Shown in pieces: positions 21,851-31,023 of a DNA stretch of 64,000 nucleotides. Below the pieces are notes generated by a model that was not told the DNA's origin, did no database searches, and saw only the letters and a program-made list of their open reading frames with translations. Position numbers and translations under genes: made by a program. The DNA lies in NCBI RefSeq assembly GCF_036021035.1, contig NZ_CP107930.1:2852001-2916000 (forward strand), given 5' to 3'. Within the stretch, counting starts at the first letter, position 1, and every line of letters begins with the position of its first letter. Origin of the DNA: Kineococcus sp. NBC_00420 (GTDB taxonomy: Bacteria; Actinomycetota; Actinomycetes; Actinomycetales; Kineococcaceae).

Positions 21851-23161
21851 TCAACGCGAGGGGTGGTAGACCCACGCGCTCCGGGTGGGCGTGATGGCTT
21901 CCTCGCCGACGGTGGGCACGGCGCGGCTGCCCAGGACGAGGAGTCCCTGGCTGGTCCACACCGCAGGACCAGGTTCCTCAGCGGCGCGGTCCTTCTCCGG
22001 TGCCGGGACGGGTGTCCAGGTCCGGGTGGTGTCGTCGTAGGTGGAACCGCGGGTGGCCACGCGCGCCCCAGCGGTCGCCTCCACCGGCCACCCCCGGGAA
22101 ACAGACCCGGGATCGGGGGGTTGGGGTACGGACGTCCAGGTGCCGGCGGGCAGGGTCAGCGCCCCGCTGTAGGGGACGAGGCGCCCGTAGGAGCCGTCCA
22201 GGCCGGCGTCACCGCCGGGGGTGGCGTCGAGAGCGCGTTCACCGGTCCACGTCCAGTTCCCGCCGAAGAGCTGATCACTGTCGGGTAGGCGTCGCCAGGT
22301 GGAGGACGTCGAGTCCAGCAGGGCCGCGTGAGCCAGGGGAGGTGGGTCGGTAGGGCCTGAGCGGGCGACGTCGCTGGCCACGAGCAGCAGCCCGTGGGGG
22401 GTGGCCAGTGCCTCGCGGAAGACCATGGAGTCCAAGGGGTCATCGGGCAGGGGGAGCCACTGGCCGCCGTCGCCGTGGGTGAGGTCGTAGGTGGAGTCGG
22501 GAAGCTGCGGGGGCGGCGTCTCTCCGGGGGCTGCGAAGGAGCCGGGAGCCAGCGCCAGCAGCTTCCCGTCGAAGGCGGTCAGGGAGTAGCCCGGGCTGGA
22601 GTTCGCCGGGTGGCCGGGAGGCAGTGGCAGTTGTGTCCAGTCGTCTCGTCCGGCGTCGTAGATGAGCAGTGCGTCGTCGGCCAGGACGTAGACCCGCTGG
22701 CCGACGACCGTGTGCGGGCTGTCCAGGATCCCCTGCGGAGCCGCTGCGGTGCGCCGCCACCGGTTCTCGGTGGGGTTCCACGCCACACCGTCGCGGTGAG
22801 CGCTCGATGAGTCGTAGGCGTTGAAGCAGGGGGTGTGCGAGTCGGAGGGGCACGCCGGCTCGCTGGACCCTCCGAGGAACAAGGCTTCGCTGCCGGTCCA
22901 CGCCGTGACCGCGTTCCATCGCGGGGTCGTCGGCGGTTCAGGCACTGCAGACCAACGCCAGGCGTCGGTCACCGGAACCCCCTCGGCGGCGTCGGCAGGC
23001 ACGGCTTCGGGCTCGCTCGAGCCGGCGTCGGCATCGACGCAGGCGGAGAGGGACAGGAGCATCGCGAGTGCACCGGTGCGCAGTACGGTCCGTCGTCGCG
23101 GCGGAGGCTCGGCGGCGTACCTCGCGACGCCCTCGGGGGCGGTCTGCGGGTCGTGGCTCAC
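21851..23161 (-). CDS. Kelch/galactose-oxidase-like lipoprotein (paralog 1)
   Basis: 436 residues. The N-terminal segment PRRRTVLRTGALAMLLSLSACVDADAG is a lipoprotein signal with a twin-arginine-like RRR and lipobox L-S-A-C. The body has repeated W-blade motifs such as RWNAVTAWTGSEALFLGGSS, QRVYVLADDALLIYDAGRDDWTQL and PAVWTSQGLLVLGSR, about six units, so a beta-propeller is expected on the outer face of the membrane. A paralog lies at 34736. The GTG start is preceded by GGAGGA. The ligand is unknown. Neighbours are unrelated; the divergent YdjM-like gene is 222 bp away. Confidence 0.78.
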   Translation of the reverse strand: MSHDPQTAPEGVARYAAEPPPRRRTVLRTGALAMLLSLSACVDADAGSSEPEAVPADAAEGVPVTDAWRWSAVPEPPTTPRWNAVTAWTGSEALFLGGSSEPACPSDSHTPCFNAYDSSSAHRDGVAWNPTENRWRRTAAAPQGILDSPHTVVGQRVYVLADDALLIYDAGRDDWTQLPLPPGHPANSSPGYSLTAFDGKLLALAPGSFAAPGETPPPQLPDSTYDLTHGDGGQWLPLPDDPLDSMVFREALATPHGLLLVASDVARSGPTDPPPLAHAALLDSTSSTWRRLPDSDQLFGGNWTWTGERALDATPGGDAGLDGSYGRLVPYSGALTLPAGTWTSVPQPPDPGSVSRGWPVEATAGARVATRGSTYDDTTRTWTPVPAPEKDRAAEEPGPAVWTSQGLLVLGSRAVPTVGEEAITPTRSAWVYHPSR

Positions 23162-23382
23162 TCCTCCAGACTGCCTGACGATGCCTGCTGATGACGGCCT
23201 ACAGCCTTGTTCGCGAGGAACCTCCAGCTCCTCGGCACGAGTGGCGAGTCGGGCGACCTCCCTGGCGCCACGTCACGGTCCTGCAGAACCGCCTCGACAC
23301 CCCGGACCTGCACGCTCGGTGCGGATCTCGACGCACCGTCGGTAAGCTGACCCCAGCTGATCTTGGAGGTTGGACGCACGTG

Positions 23383-24090
23383 ATGGGCCCGGCGCACGCC
23401 GCCAGCGGGTTGGCGGCAGGGGCTCTCACCCTCGGCCTCGCGACGCACGTCGGCGTCGACGCCCCCCTCGAGCAACTCGCCTGGGTCGTGGGCTGGGGCG
23501 GGTTCGCCTACCTGCCCGACCTCGACCAGAAGGGCTCCACCGCGGGCTCCATGTGGGGTCCGCCGACGAGGCTGCTCTCCCGCGCGATCGGGGCGCTCGC
23601 CGTCCGCCACCGCGGCGGCACCCACGACGTGGTCGTCGCGCCCCTCGTCTTCGGGGTCCTCGCCGCCCTCGCCGCGGACCACCGCTGGTCCGCCCTGGTG
23701 GTGCTGGCGCTCGCGATCGGGCTGGCGTTGCACGCCGTCGCGCAGCTCGTCCCGGGCAACGCCGAGAAGACCGCACTCGGGAACCTGCTGATCTCGGGGC
23801 TGGGTGCGTGGTGGCTCACCGCGCAGGGGGTGGTGCTGCCCTGGCTGCCCGTCGCGGTGGCGGGTGGGATCGTCGTCCACATCGCGGGTGACGCGTTGAC
23901 CACCGACGGTGTCCCGCTGCCCTTCACGACGTGGCTCCGCGGACGCAAGCGGACGGTCGGCCTGCGGCTCTTCGACGCGGGGCGCGGTCCGGAACCGCTG
24001 CTGCAGTACCTCGTCTTCCCGGCGTTGACCCTGCTGGGTCTGGTGCGCCACGTCGGCCCGGTCCGGGAGCTGCTCGCGCCGCTGCTGTGA
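23383..24090 (+). CDS. YdjM-like membrane-bound metal-dependent hydrolase
   Basis: 235 residues from the ATG at 23383; the GTG immediately before it is equally possible, and GGAGG lies 10-13 nt upstream. The signature is GPAHAASGLAAGA (early His), FAYLPDLDQKGSTAGSMWGP (D-x-D-x-K), VRHRGGTHDVVVAPLVFG (H-R-G-x-T-H) and VHIAGDALTTDGVPLPF, with four to five membrane helices. The family (PF04307-type) is annotated as membrane-bound metal-dependent hydrolase; the substrate is unknown. The 218-bp gap upstream holds no gene. Confidence 0.82.
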   Translation: MGPAHAASGLAAGALTLGLATHVGVDAPLEQLAWVVGWGGFAYLPDLDQKGSTAGSMWGPPTRLLSRAIGALAVRHRGGTHDVVVAPLVFGVLAALAADHRWSALVVLALAIGLALHAVAQLVPGNAEKTALGNLLISGLGAWWLTAQGVVLPWLPVAVAGGIVVHIAGDALTTDGVPLPFTTWLRGRKRTVGLRLFDAGRGPEPLLQYLVFPALTLLGLVRHVGPVRELLAPLL

Positions 24091-24103
24091 CGCTGCGTGC
24101 GGG

Positions 24104-24325
24104 CTACCTGCCCGGCAGCATCCCCGCGTCCCGGGCGGCCGCGACGACGGCCGCCGTGCTGGCGACGCCGAAGCGCCTCCGCAGGTCGGCGACGGTGGAG
24201 CTCACGGCGGTGGGGGACAGGTCGAGTTCCGCGCCGGCGGTGGTCAGGGCGCGTCCGTCGGCGACGAGTTCGAGCAGGCGGACTTCGGTCCGCGACAGCA
24301 GGGGCAGCTGGTGCTCGCCGGTCAC
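24104..24325 (-). CDS. Stand-alone LuxR-type helix-turn-helix protein
   Basis: 73 residues and only the LuxR C-terminal HTH: LSRTEVRLLELVADGRALTT then AGAELDLSPTAVSSTVADLR and RRFGVASTAAVVAAARDAGM. There is no receiver or sensor domain, as in GerE-like single-domain regulators. It stops 14 bp from the convergent YdjM-like gene, and its promoter faces the Mrp operon terminus. Target unknown. Confidence 0.75.
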   Translation of the reverse strand: MTGEHQLPLLSRTEVRLLELVADGRALTTAGAELDLSPTAVSSTVADLRRRFGVASTAAVVAAARDAGMLPGR

Positions 24326-24426
24326 TGGTCGCTCCCTCTCGCTGTGGGCCTCGAACGTGACGCTACGTCAGGGTCGGGTGACCGCGCCAGAGGGCTCGGC
24401 CCACCCGCCTGCTGGGCGGCGGTTCC

Positions 24427-24789
24427 TCAGGAGGATGAGCGTTCCTCCTCCGCCAACCGCTCGGCGAGCTCGTCCCGGTCGAGCATCCCCGGGTCGACCT
24501 GACCCGTCCGGTACGCCGCGCGCCCCACCATGTGCGCCGCGACCGGCACGGTCAGCAGCTGGAACGCGCCGATCGCGACGAGCGTCGCGACGTCGGTCCC
24601 CTGCCGCAGCTGCAGCCCGACCCCGGTCAGCGACAGCAGCACCCCGAGCACCTGGGGTTTCGCGGTCGTGTGCATCCGGGCCAGGACGTCGGACAACCGC
24701 AGCAACCCGATCGCGGCGAGCAACGTGAGCAGGCACCCGAGGAGCAGGCACACCGCGGAGACCACATCGGCGATCAGCGACCAGTTCAC
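24427..24789 (-). CDS. mnhG: Na+/H+ antiporter subunit MrpG
   Basis: 120 residues with three membrane helices and the MnhG/PhaG motifs GLLRLSDVLARMHTTAKPQVLG and GAFQLLTVPVAAHMVGRAAY. It is the last subunit of the Mrp complex, a multisubunit secondary Na+(Li+)/H+ antiporter related to respiratory complex I. A short acidic C-terminal tail follows (LDRDELAERLAEEERSSS). It overlaps mnhF by 4 nt. Without all subunits the antiporter is normally inactive, and all are present here. Confidence 0.95.
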   Translation of the reverse strand: MNWSLIADVVSAVCLLLGCLLTLLAAIGLLRLSDVLARMHTTAKPQVLGVLLSLTGVGLQLRQGTDVATLVAIGAFQLLTVPVAAHMVGRAAYRTGQVDPGMLDRDELAERLAEEERSSS

Positions 24790-25064
24790 CGTTCACCCCT
24801 CTCTTCCGGAGATTCCTTCGACGCGTAGCGCGCGACGCTGACCGACCCCACGAAACCCACCAGCGCGAGGACGACGATGACCGGCAACGTCGTCGCGTGC
24901 CGGTTCGCCGCGGCCTCGACGCACAGCGCGATGACGACGATCGCGACGAGGACGTCGAGCGCGACGACCCGGTCCAGCATCGTCGGACCCTTCGCGACCC
25001 GCAGCAGGGCGAGCAGCGCCGCGATCGTCAGCATCGCCAGGCACGCTCCGACGACGACGGTCAT
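24786..25064 (-). CDS. mnhF: Na+/H+ antiporter subunit MrpF
   Basis: 92 residues, three helices, with the conserved RVAKGPTMLDRVVALDVLVAI. This R-x-x-x-G-P-x-x-x-D-R-x-x-A-x-D signature is diagnostic for MrpF. Its ATG lies within the end of the mnhE gene (4-nt overlap) and its stop within mnhG. MrpF is a small membrane subunit at the E-F-G end of the complex. Confidence 0.95.
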   Translation of the reverse strand: MTVVVGACLAMLTIAALLALLRVAKGPTMLDRVVALDVLVAIVVIALCVEAAANRHATTLPVIVVLALVGFVGSVSVARYASKESPEERGER

Positions 25065-25663
25065 CGCGGACTCCTCTCGCACAGGGCGGCCGAACCGTCG
25101 GCGCGGCAGCGGTCCAGGTACTCGGCGTAGGCCGCGGGTTCGGCGAACGTCGTCATGATGCGGCGCTCGGTGAGCAGGACCTCGCGGCGGATGCGTTCGC
25201 GGCCCTCCTCGCCGGTGACGCCCAGCGCGTGGATGTAGATGGACCCCTGCCCGCCCCGGGCCGACGGGGCCCCGATCTCGACGACGACGCTCCCCGGGAC
25301 CAGCGACACGAGTTCCGCCGTCATCGCGACGAACAGGTCGGAGCCGCTGTGCAGCGGGACGCGCACCACGGAGTTGCGCGGCTGGCGGCCCGGCCGCACC
25401 GCGAGCCACGCGACCTGACCGCTCGCCGCGACCAGGTCGACCAGGAACCGGGCGAACAGCGCGACGATCCGCAGCGGGCGGATCCGCATCCCGAAACGCA
25501 CCCGCGGCAACGGCAGGACGACCGTGACGAGCAACCCGAGCAGGGTTCCCGAGATCACGTTCGCCCACGACACGTCACCCCACAGCAGCAACCACAGGAC
25601 GACCAGCCACACCAGGATCGGCAGGCTGACGCGTTCGCGCAGCGAGGTCACCGTCGCGCTCAC
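25061..25663 (-). CDS. mnhE: Na+/H+ antiporter subunit MrpE
   Basis: 200 residues from a GTG overlapping the mnhD stop. Two or three N-terminal helices (LPILVWLVVLWLLLWGDVSWANVISGTLLGLLVTVVLP) are followed by the soluble domain, with SVVRVPLHSGSDLFVAMTAELVSLVPGSVVVEI. This core is typical of MnhE. The tail with EREVLLTERRIM-type helices is slightly longer than in Bacillus. It is needed for assembly of the antiporter. Confidence 0.95.
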   Translation of the reverse strand: MSATVTSLRERVSLPILVWLVVLWLLLWGDVSWANVISGTLLGLLVTVVLPLPRVRFGMRIRPLRIVALFARFLVDLVAASGQVAWLAVRPGRQPRNSVVRVPLHSGSDLFVAMTAELVSLVPGSVVVEIGAPSARGGQGSIYIHALGVTGEEGRERIRREVLLTERRIMTTFAEPAAYAEYLDRCRADGSAALCERSPR

Positions 25664-27273
25664 TCGGCGACCTCCGGGACGCGGTCGTGCAGGACGGTGG
25701 ACGTGTAGGGCGTGCGGTCCAGCAGGTCCTGCGCCGCGCGGTCGCTGATCCCGAACAGCGGGCCCGCGACGAACGTGATCCCCACCCCGACGAGGACGAG
25801 CGCCGCGGTCGGCACCAGCATCCCGACCGGCGTGCGGACCCCGACCTCGGTGGCCGTCGCCAGACCGGTGTTCCCGGCGTCGTCGGGGTTGTCGTCCGGA
25901 TCGACCAGGGGTTCCTGCCAGAACGCCCGGTTCCACACCTTGGCGATCGCGTACAACGTCAGCAGGCTCGTGACCACGCCCCCCGCGACCAACCCGTAGG
26001 CCAGTGGGGTTCCGACGTCGACGCCCGCCTGGAGCAGGCCGAGCTTCCCGAGGAACCCCGAGAACGGCGGGATCCCCGCGAGGTTCATCGCCGGGACGAA
26101 GAACAGGACGGCCAGCAGCGGGGCCTTCTTCGCCATCGCCCCGAGGGAGTCCAGCGACGTGCTGCCGGAGTGGCGTTCGACGAGACCCGTCACGAGGAAC
26201 AGCGTCGTCTGCACGGTGATGTGGTGCGCGACGTAGAACACCGCACCGGACAACCCGGCCGTCGTCCCCAGTGCGATCCCGAACACCATGTACCCGATGT
26301 GGCTGACGAGCGTGAACGACAGCAGACGTTTCACGTCGTTCTGCGCGACCGCTCCGAGGATCCCGACGACCATCGTCGCCAGCGCCACCCACATCAGCAG
26401 GGTGTTCGCCACATCACCCGCGGAGCTACCGGGGAAGAGCAGCGTCTCGGTCCGGATGATCGCGTAGACGCCGACCTTCGTCAGCAACCCGGCGAACACC
26501 GCGGTGACCGGCGCGGGCGCCGTCGGGTAGGAGTCGGGCAGCCAGGCCGACAGCGGGAACACCGCGGCCTTGATGCCGAACCCGACGAGCAGCAGCAGGT
26601 GCAGCACAAGACGCACGTCGGGGTCGATCTCCTGCAGCCGGACGGAGAGTTCGGCCATGTTCACGGTGCCGGTCGCCATGTAGACCAGCGCGATCGCGGT
26701 GAGGAACACCATCGACGACAACAGGCTGACGACGACGTAGGTCGTCCCCGCCCGGACCCGGGCCTTCGTCCCGCCGAGGGTCAGCAGGATGTAGCTGGCC
26801 GCCAGCAGGATCTCGAACCCCACGTAGAGGTTGAACAGGTCCCCGGACAGGAACGCGTTCGACACCCCGGCCGAGAGCACCAGGTACGTCGGGTGGTAGA
26901 TCGAGACGGGTGTCCCCTCCTCGCCGTCGGCGACACCCTGTGCGAGGGAGTACACGAGGACGGCGAGGGTGACGACGGAACTCACGACGAGCATGAGGGT
27001 CGACAACCGGTCGGCGACCAGCGGGATCCCGAGGCGGGCGGGCCAGCCCCCGACGTCGATGGAGTAGGTGCCCGTGCCGCGGTCGGTGAGGACGAGCATG
27101 GTGATCGAGGCGATCACGACGATGCTCAGCGCAGTGACGCTGATGGTGCGCTGCGCCCGCGGCCGCCGCGCGAGGGCCAGCGTGAGGCCCGCCGCGAACA
27201 GCGGCAGCACGACGGGCAGGGGCAGCAGGACGCGCGGCCACTCGGTCGCCAGGTCGATCGTCCACGGAGTCAC
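25660..27273 (-). CDS. mnhD: Na+/H+ antiporter subunit MrpD
   Basis: 537 residues, about 14 helices, homologous to the NuoN/NuoM-type proton channels. Conserved motifs include LSGDLFNLYVGFEILLAASYIL, GIKAAVFPLSAWLPDSYPTAPAPVTAVFAGLLTKVGVYAIIR with the key lysine and proline, and AHHITVQTTLFLVTGLVERHSG. It forms one of the two proton-translocating modules of Mrp. The GTG start overlaps mnhC, the stop overlaps mnhE. Confidence 0.96.
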   Translation of the reverse strand: MTPWTIDLATEWPRVLLPLPVVLPLFAAGLTLALARRPRAQRTISVTALSIVVIASITMLVLTDRGTGTYSIDVGGWPARLGIPLVADRLSTLMLVVSSVVTLAVLVYSLAQGVADGEEGTPVSIYHPTYLVLSAGVSNAFLSGDLFNLYVGFEILLAASYILLTLGGTKARVRAGTTYVVVSLLSSMVFLTAIALVYMATGTVNMAELSVRLQEIDPDVRLVLHLLLLVGFGIKAAVFPLSAWLPDSYPTAPAPVTAVFAGLLTKVGVYAIIRTETLLFPGSSAGDVANTLLMWVALATMVVGILGAVAQNDVKRLLSFTLVSHIGYMVFGIALGTTAGLSGAVFYVAHHITVQTTLFLVTGLVERHSGSTSLDSLGAMAKKAPLLAVLFFVPAMNLAGIPPFSGFLGKLGLLQAGVDVGTPLAYGLVAGGVVTSLLTLYAIAKVWNRAFWQEPLVDPDDNPDDAGNTGLATATEVGVRTPVGMLVPTAALVLVGVGITFVAGPLFGISDRAAQDLLDRTPYTSTVLHDRVPEVAE

Positions 27274-27707
27274 CGAGAAACCCCCTCCCCTTCGTCCTCG
27301 CTGGTCTCGTGGGTGTCGTCGTCGTAGCTGCCGGACGTCTCGTCGAGCTCGGCCCGCCGCACGATGCGGCGGTCCTCGACGTCGTCCTGGACCTCGTCGT
27401 GGCCGTCGATCTGCCAGCTCCGGTAGGCGAGCGCGAGGACGAACGCGACCATCCCGAGGGTGATGACGATGGCGGTCAGGACCATCGCCTGCGGCAGCGG
27501 GTCGCTCATGTTCTCCGCCGTCGTGCCCCCGCCGAGGATCGGTGCGCGGCCGGGCCGGCCGCTGGCCACGAGGTAGAGCACGTTGATGCCGTTGCCGAGC
27601 AGGACGACCCCGATGAGGACGCGGGTCAGCGTGCGTTCCAGCAGCAGCGAGACGCCGCTGGCGACGAGCACCCCGGAGATGACGATCAGCGTCAGGTTGG
27701 GGCTCAC
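27270..27707 (-). CDS. mnhC: Na+/H+ antiporter subunit MrpC
   Basis: 145 residues, three helices, NuoK-like: TLIVISGVLVASGVSLLLERTLTRVLIGVVLLGNGINVLYLV and PLPQAMVLTAIVITLGMVAFVLALAYR. The C-terminal 45 residues are strongly acidic and polar (DEVQDDVEDRRIVRRAELDE and onward), longer than in the Bacillus protein, and probably cytoplasmic. It overlaps the genes on both sides by 4 nt. Confidence 0.95.
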   Translation of the reverse strand: MSPNLTLIVISGVLVASGVSLLLERTLTRVLIGVVLLGNGINVLYLVASGRPGRAPILGGGTTAENMSDPLPQAMVLTAIVITLGMVAFVLALAYRSWQIDGHDEVQDDVEDRRIVRRAELDETSGSYDDDTHETSEDEGEGVSR

Positions 27708-30517
27708 GCGGAGACCTCCTCCTCGATCTGGCGGTCGATCTCGGCGCCCAGGCTGCGGATGACGTCGACGACGAGGCCGATGACGAGCAGGTAGACCCCG
27801 ACGTCGAAGAACACGGACGTCACGAGCTTCACGTGGCCGAGGACGGCGACGTCGAACTGGATGATCGCGGTCTGCAGGACGTTCCCGCCGAGCAGGATCC
27901 CCACGAGGCCGGTGCCGGCCGACAGGAACAACCCGCAGCCCAGCAGCCAGCCCGCGTTGATCGGCACCGCGGTGTTGAACTCGTAGCGACCGCCCGCGAG
28001 GTAGCGGACGACGAGCGCCAGCCCCGCCACGAGCCCGCCGGCGAAACCTCCGCCGGGGGCGTTGTGCCCGGAGAACACGAGGTACAGCGACAGCACGAGG
28101 ATCGCGTGGAACGTGAGCCGGGTGACGACCTCGAAGACCACCGACCGGCGTTCCGGCGAGACGGTGCTGCCGGCCGGGAGCCAGTTGGCGAGCCGGCTGC
28201 GCTGCGGCGCGTCGGGGGCCTCCTCGTGGTGCGCGGCGAGGGCCCGGTCGATCGAACCCATCCGGCGGCGGAACACCAGGCTCGCGACCCCGGTCGCCGC
28301 GACGAGCAGCACCGAGATCTCGCCCATGGTGTCCCAGGCGCGGGCATCGACGAGGGTCACGTTGACGACGTTCTTCCCGCCGCCGTACTTGTACGCGAAC
28401 TCGGGCAGCGCGATCGACGTCGGGGTCGCGATGCGCGCCCCGGAGGCGACGAGGGCGAAGCAGGAGGTGCAGGTCCCGACGGCGATCCCGATCGCGATCC
28501 GCACCCAGCGCGTTCCCACCAGCGGCCGGGACGAGAAGAACGGGGGCAGCCGGCGCAGCGCGAGGACGAACACGACGAGGGTGATCGTCTCGGCCAGCGC
28601 CTGGGTGAGCGCGAGGTCCGGCCCGGCGTGCAGGACGAACAGCAGCGTGACGCCGTAGCCGGTGACCCCGGCGAGCATGACCGCGCGCAGCCGGCGGCGG
28701 GCCCGGACGGTGAGGACGGCGGCGGTGACGACGACGATCCCGACGAGCACCTGCCCGGCGTTGTCGGCGAGCACGACGTCCGCCGGCCACGGCCGGTTCC
28801 AGAACAGCGCCCCGCCCGGCACGATCACGACGACCAGCAGGATCGAGGCCAGGTAGATCGGCAGCGAACCACGCTGGGTCGCGCCGGTGACCTCGACGGC
28901 GACGCGGTCGACGGCGTGGACGCTGCGCCGGTACGCGCGGTCCGCCCCGACGGGGTGGGGCATCCGGGCCTGCAACCGCTCCACCGCGGAACGCCCCAGG
29001 AACAGCGCGGCGGCCAGCGCGAACGTCAGGACGGTCAACCCCAGGGTGGGCGTGAACCCGTGCCAGAGCGCGAGGTGCTCGGCCTCCTCCCCGGAGTTCT
29101 CGTGGGCGACGAGCGCGGCGGGGCGGTCGAGGAACCCGGCGAGCGGGCCCATCAGCAACGTCACGGCGGCGAGGACCAGCGGTGCGGCGATCAGCCCGGC
29201 CGAGGGCCGCGGGGCGGTCGAGTCGGGGACCCCGGGTTTGCGGCAGAACGTGCCCCACACGAACCGCGCCGAGTACGCCGCGGTGAGCACGGACCCCAGG
29301 ACCAGCACGGCGAGGATCCACGGCCGGTCGTGCGTGAACGCCGTGTACGCCGCCTCCTTCGCCACGAACCCCGCGGTGATCGGCAACCCGGCCATCGACG
29401 CCGCCGCGACCGTCCCGACGACCGCGAGCAGCGGCATCCGCCGTCCGAGCCCGGAGAGTTCGCGCAGGTCGCGGGTGCCGGTCTGGTGGTCGACGATCCC
29501 GACGACGAGGAACAGGGCGGCCTTGAACGTCGCGTGGGCGACGAGCAGGGCGATCCCCGCGCTCGCGGCAGCCTGCGTACCGGCCCCGACGAGCACGACG
29601 AGGAACCCCAGCTGGGAGACGGTGCCGAAGGCCAGCAGCAGCTTCACGTCGTGCTGGCGCAGCGAGCGGTACCCGCCGACGAGCATCGTGGCCAGCCCGA
29701 GCCCGATCACGGTGGTCTGCCAGGCGGGGAGTTCTGCGGCGGCGGGCGCGAACCGCGCGACGAGGTAGACGCCGGCCTTGACCATCGCGGCGGCGTGCAG
29801 GTACGCGCTGACGGGGGTCGGGGCGGCCATCGCGGCGGGCAGCCAGAAGTGGAACGGGACCAGGGCGGACTTCGAGACCGCACCGACCAGCACGAGCACG
29901 ACGGCGACCGTCGCGGCCGTTCCCGTCGGGAAGTCCGCCAGCAGTTCCGACATCCGGTAGGTGCCCGCGCTCTGGCCCAGCACGATCAACCCGACGAGCA
30001 TCGCGAGCCCGCCCAGCGTCGTCACGACGAGGGCCTGGGTGGCGGCGCGGCGCGCCGCCTTCTTGTGCGAGTCGTAGCCGATGAGCAGGTACGAGAACAC
30101 CGTCGTGAGTTCCCAGAACACGTACAGCTGCACCAGGTCGTCGGCCAGGACGAGGCCGGTCATGGCGCCGGTGAACGCGGTGAGGACCGCCGCGAACCGC
30201 GCGGTCCCGGGGTCGTCGCGGTGGAAGTAGCTGCCGCAGTAGAACAGCACGAGCGCGCCCACGCCGCCGACGAGCAGGATCAGGACCCAGGACAGCGGGT
30301 CGAGGCGGAACGCCAGTTCGGCGTGCAGCGAGGGGACCCAGGGGACGACGAGTTCCGGGCCGTTCCCGGCCAGGACGGCGGGGCCCTGGACGGCGGCCCA
30401 GACGGTCGTGGCGGTCGGGGCGAGGGCGAGCAGGGTGAACGCGCGTCGGTCCAGCCACCGCACCAGGGGCACGGCGAGGACCGCGGCGACAGCGTGGACG
30501 ATCAGCAGGGTGAGCAC
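27704..30517 (-). CDS. mnhA: Na+/H+ antiporter fused subunits MrpA-MrpB
   Basis: 937 residues and the first gene of the A-C-D-E-F-G operon. The N-terminal two thirds are the NuoL-like proton channel (GDDLVQLYVFWELTTVFSYLLIG; SKSALVPFHFWLPAAMAAPTPVSAYLHAAAMVKAGVYLVARF). A MrpA C-terminal region follows, and the last ~190 residues are the MrpB domain (TRLTFHAILVLSLYLVFSGHNAPGGGFAGGLVAGLALVVRYLAGG). There is no separate mnhB, as in other actinobacterial fused forms. The promoter lies in the 95 bp shared with the divergent HTH gene. It exports Na+ and supports pH and salt homeostasis. Confidence 0.96.
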   Translation of the reverse strand: MLTLLIVHAVAAVLAVPLVRWLDRRAFTLLALAPTATTVWAAVQGPAVLAGNGPELVVPWVPSLHAELAFRLDPLSWVLILLVGGVGALVLFYCGSYFHRDDPGTARFAAVLTAFTGAMTGLVLADDLVQLYVFWELTTVFSYLLIGYDSHKKAARRAATQALVVTTLGGLAMLVGLIVLGQSAGTYRMSELLADFPTGTAATVAVVLVLVGAVSKSALVPFHFWLPAAMAAPTPVSAYLHAAAMVKAGVYLVARFAPAAAELPAWQTTVIGLGLATMLVGGYRSLRQHDVKLLLAFGTVSQLGFLVVLVGAGTQAAASAGIALLVAHATFKAALFLVVGIVDHQTGTRDLRELSGLGRRMPLLAVVGTVAAASMAGLPITAGFVAKEAAYTAFTHDRPWILAVLVLGSVLTAAYSARFVWGTFCRKPGVPDSTAPRPSAGLIAAPLVLAAVTLLMGPLAGFLDRPAALVAHENSGEEAEHLALWHGFTPTLGLTVLTFALAAALFLGRSAVERLQARMPHPVGADRAYRRSVHAVDRVAVEVTGATQRGSLPIYLASILLVVVIVPGGALFWNRPWPADVVLADNAGQVLVGIVVVTAAVLTVRARRRLRAVMLAGVTGYGVTLLFVLHAGPDLALTQALAETITLVVFVLALRRLPPFFSSRPLVGTRWVRIAIGIAVGTCTSCFALVASGARIATPTSIALPEFAYKYGGGKNVVNVTLVDARAWDTMGEISVLLVAATGVASLVFRRRMGSIDRALAAHHEEAPDAPQRSRLANWLPAGSTVSPERRSVVFEVVTRLTFHAILVLSLYLVFSGHNAPGGGFAGGLVAGLALVVRYLAGGRYEFNTAVPINAGWLLGCGLFLSAGTGLVGILLGGNVLQTAIIQFDVAVLGHVKLVTSVFFDVGVYLLVIGLVVDVIRSLGAEIDRQIEEEVSA

Positions 30518-30612
30518 GGCCGGTCCTCACGATCGGGGGGCAGGTCGGTTCGCACAGCCTACCCCCAACTTTCGTTCTGTTCGATTCGAGACGATCCTGT
30601 TACGGTGGCGAG

Positions 30613-31023
30613 GTGTCGTCCACCGTCGCCTGTCACGGCGCTGAGGTCACCGTCCGCCCCGCTCTCGAGGGGCTGACCGGACTCGCTGAACTGCTTGCCG
30701 CGCAACCGGACAGTCCCCTGGTGCTGAAGGTCGGACGGCGTTCCGCCGCGGTGCCCGCGGAACTCGCCGCCGCGTTGCGCGAGGCCGTGATCGCCCTCTC
30801 CCACGGCGAGGCCGTGACGCTCACCCCCCACGAAGCCCTGCTCACCACCCAGGAGGCCGCAGAGGTCCTCGGCGTCAGCCGGCCCACGATGGTCCGGTTG
30901 CTCGAGTCCGGCGCCCTGCCGTTCACGAAACCCGGGACGCACCGCCGGGTCCGTCTCGAGGACGTCCTCGACTACGCCGAGCGCCAGCGCCACCTGCGCA
31001 CGCCCGGACCCCGGCCCGCGTGA
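30613..31023 (+). CDS. Excisionase/antitoxin-type helix-turn-helix protein
   Basis: 136 residues. The C-terminal half LLTTQEAAEVLGVSRPTMVRLLESGALPFTKPGTHRRVRLEDVLDYAERQRHLR is a MerR-like excisionase fold HTH, with the GTHRR wing. The N-terminal half (VLKVGRRSAAVPAELAAALREAVIALSHGEAVTLTPHEAL) is a dimerisation region. Such two-part proteins are usually antitoxins encoded beside PIN-domain toxins. Here the following overlapping gene encodes a lipoprotein nuclease instead. The start codon is a GTG with an AT-rich promoter (TTGTTCT-like) upstream. Confidence 0.8.
   Translation: MSSTVACHGAEVTVRPALEGLTGLAELLAAQPDSPLVLKVGRRSAAVPAELAAALREAVIALSHGEAVTLTPHEALLTTQEAAEVLGVSRPTMVRLLESGALPFTKPGTHRRVRLEDVLDYAERQRHLRTPGPRPA

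Noticed and set aside
23162-23382. Upstream start of the YdjM-like gene at 23191
   Set aside because: The first 64 codons are not hydrophobic and lack family motifs; GGAGG lies just before the later start.
27833-30676. A 947-codon plus-strand frame antisense to mnhA, and similar long frames antisense to mnhD
   Set aside because: Low-complexity Arg/Asp/Gly/Gln composition opposite well-supported membrane genes; an artefact of high GC.
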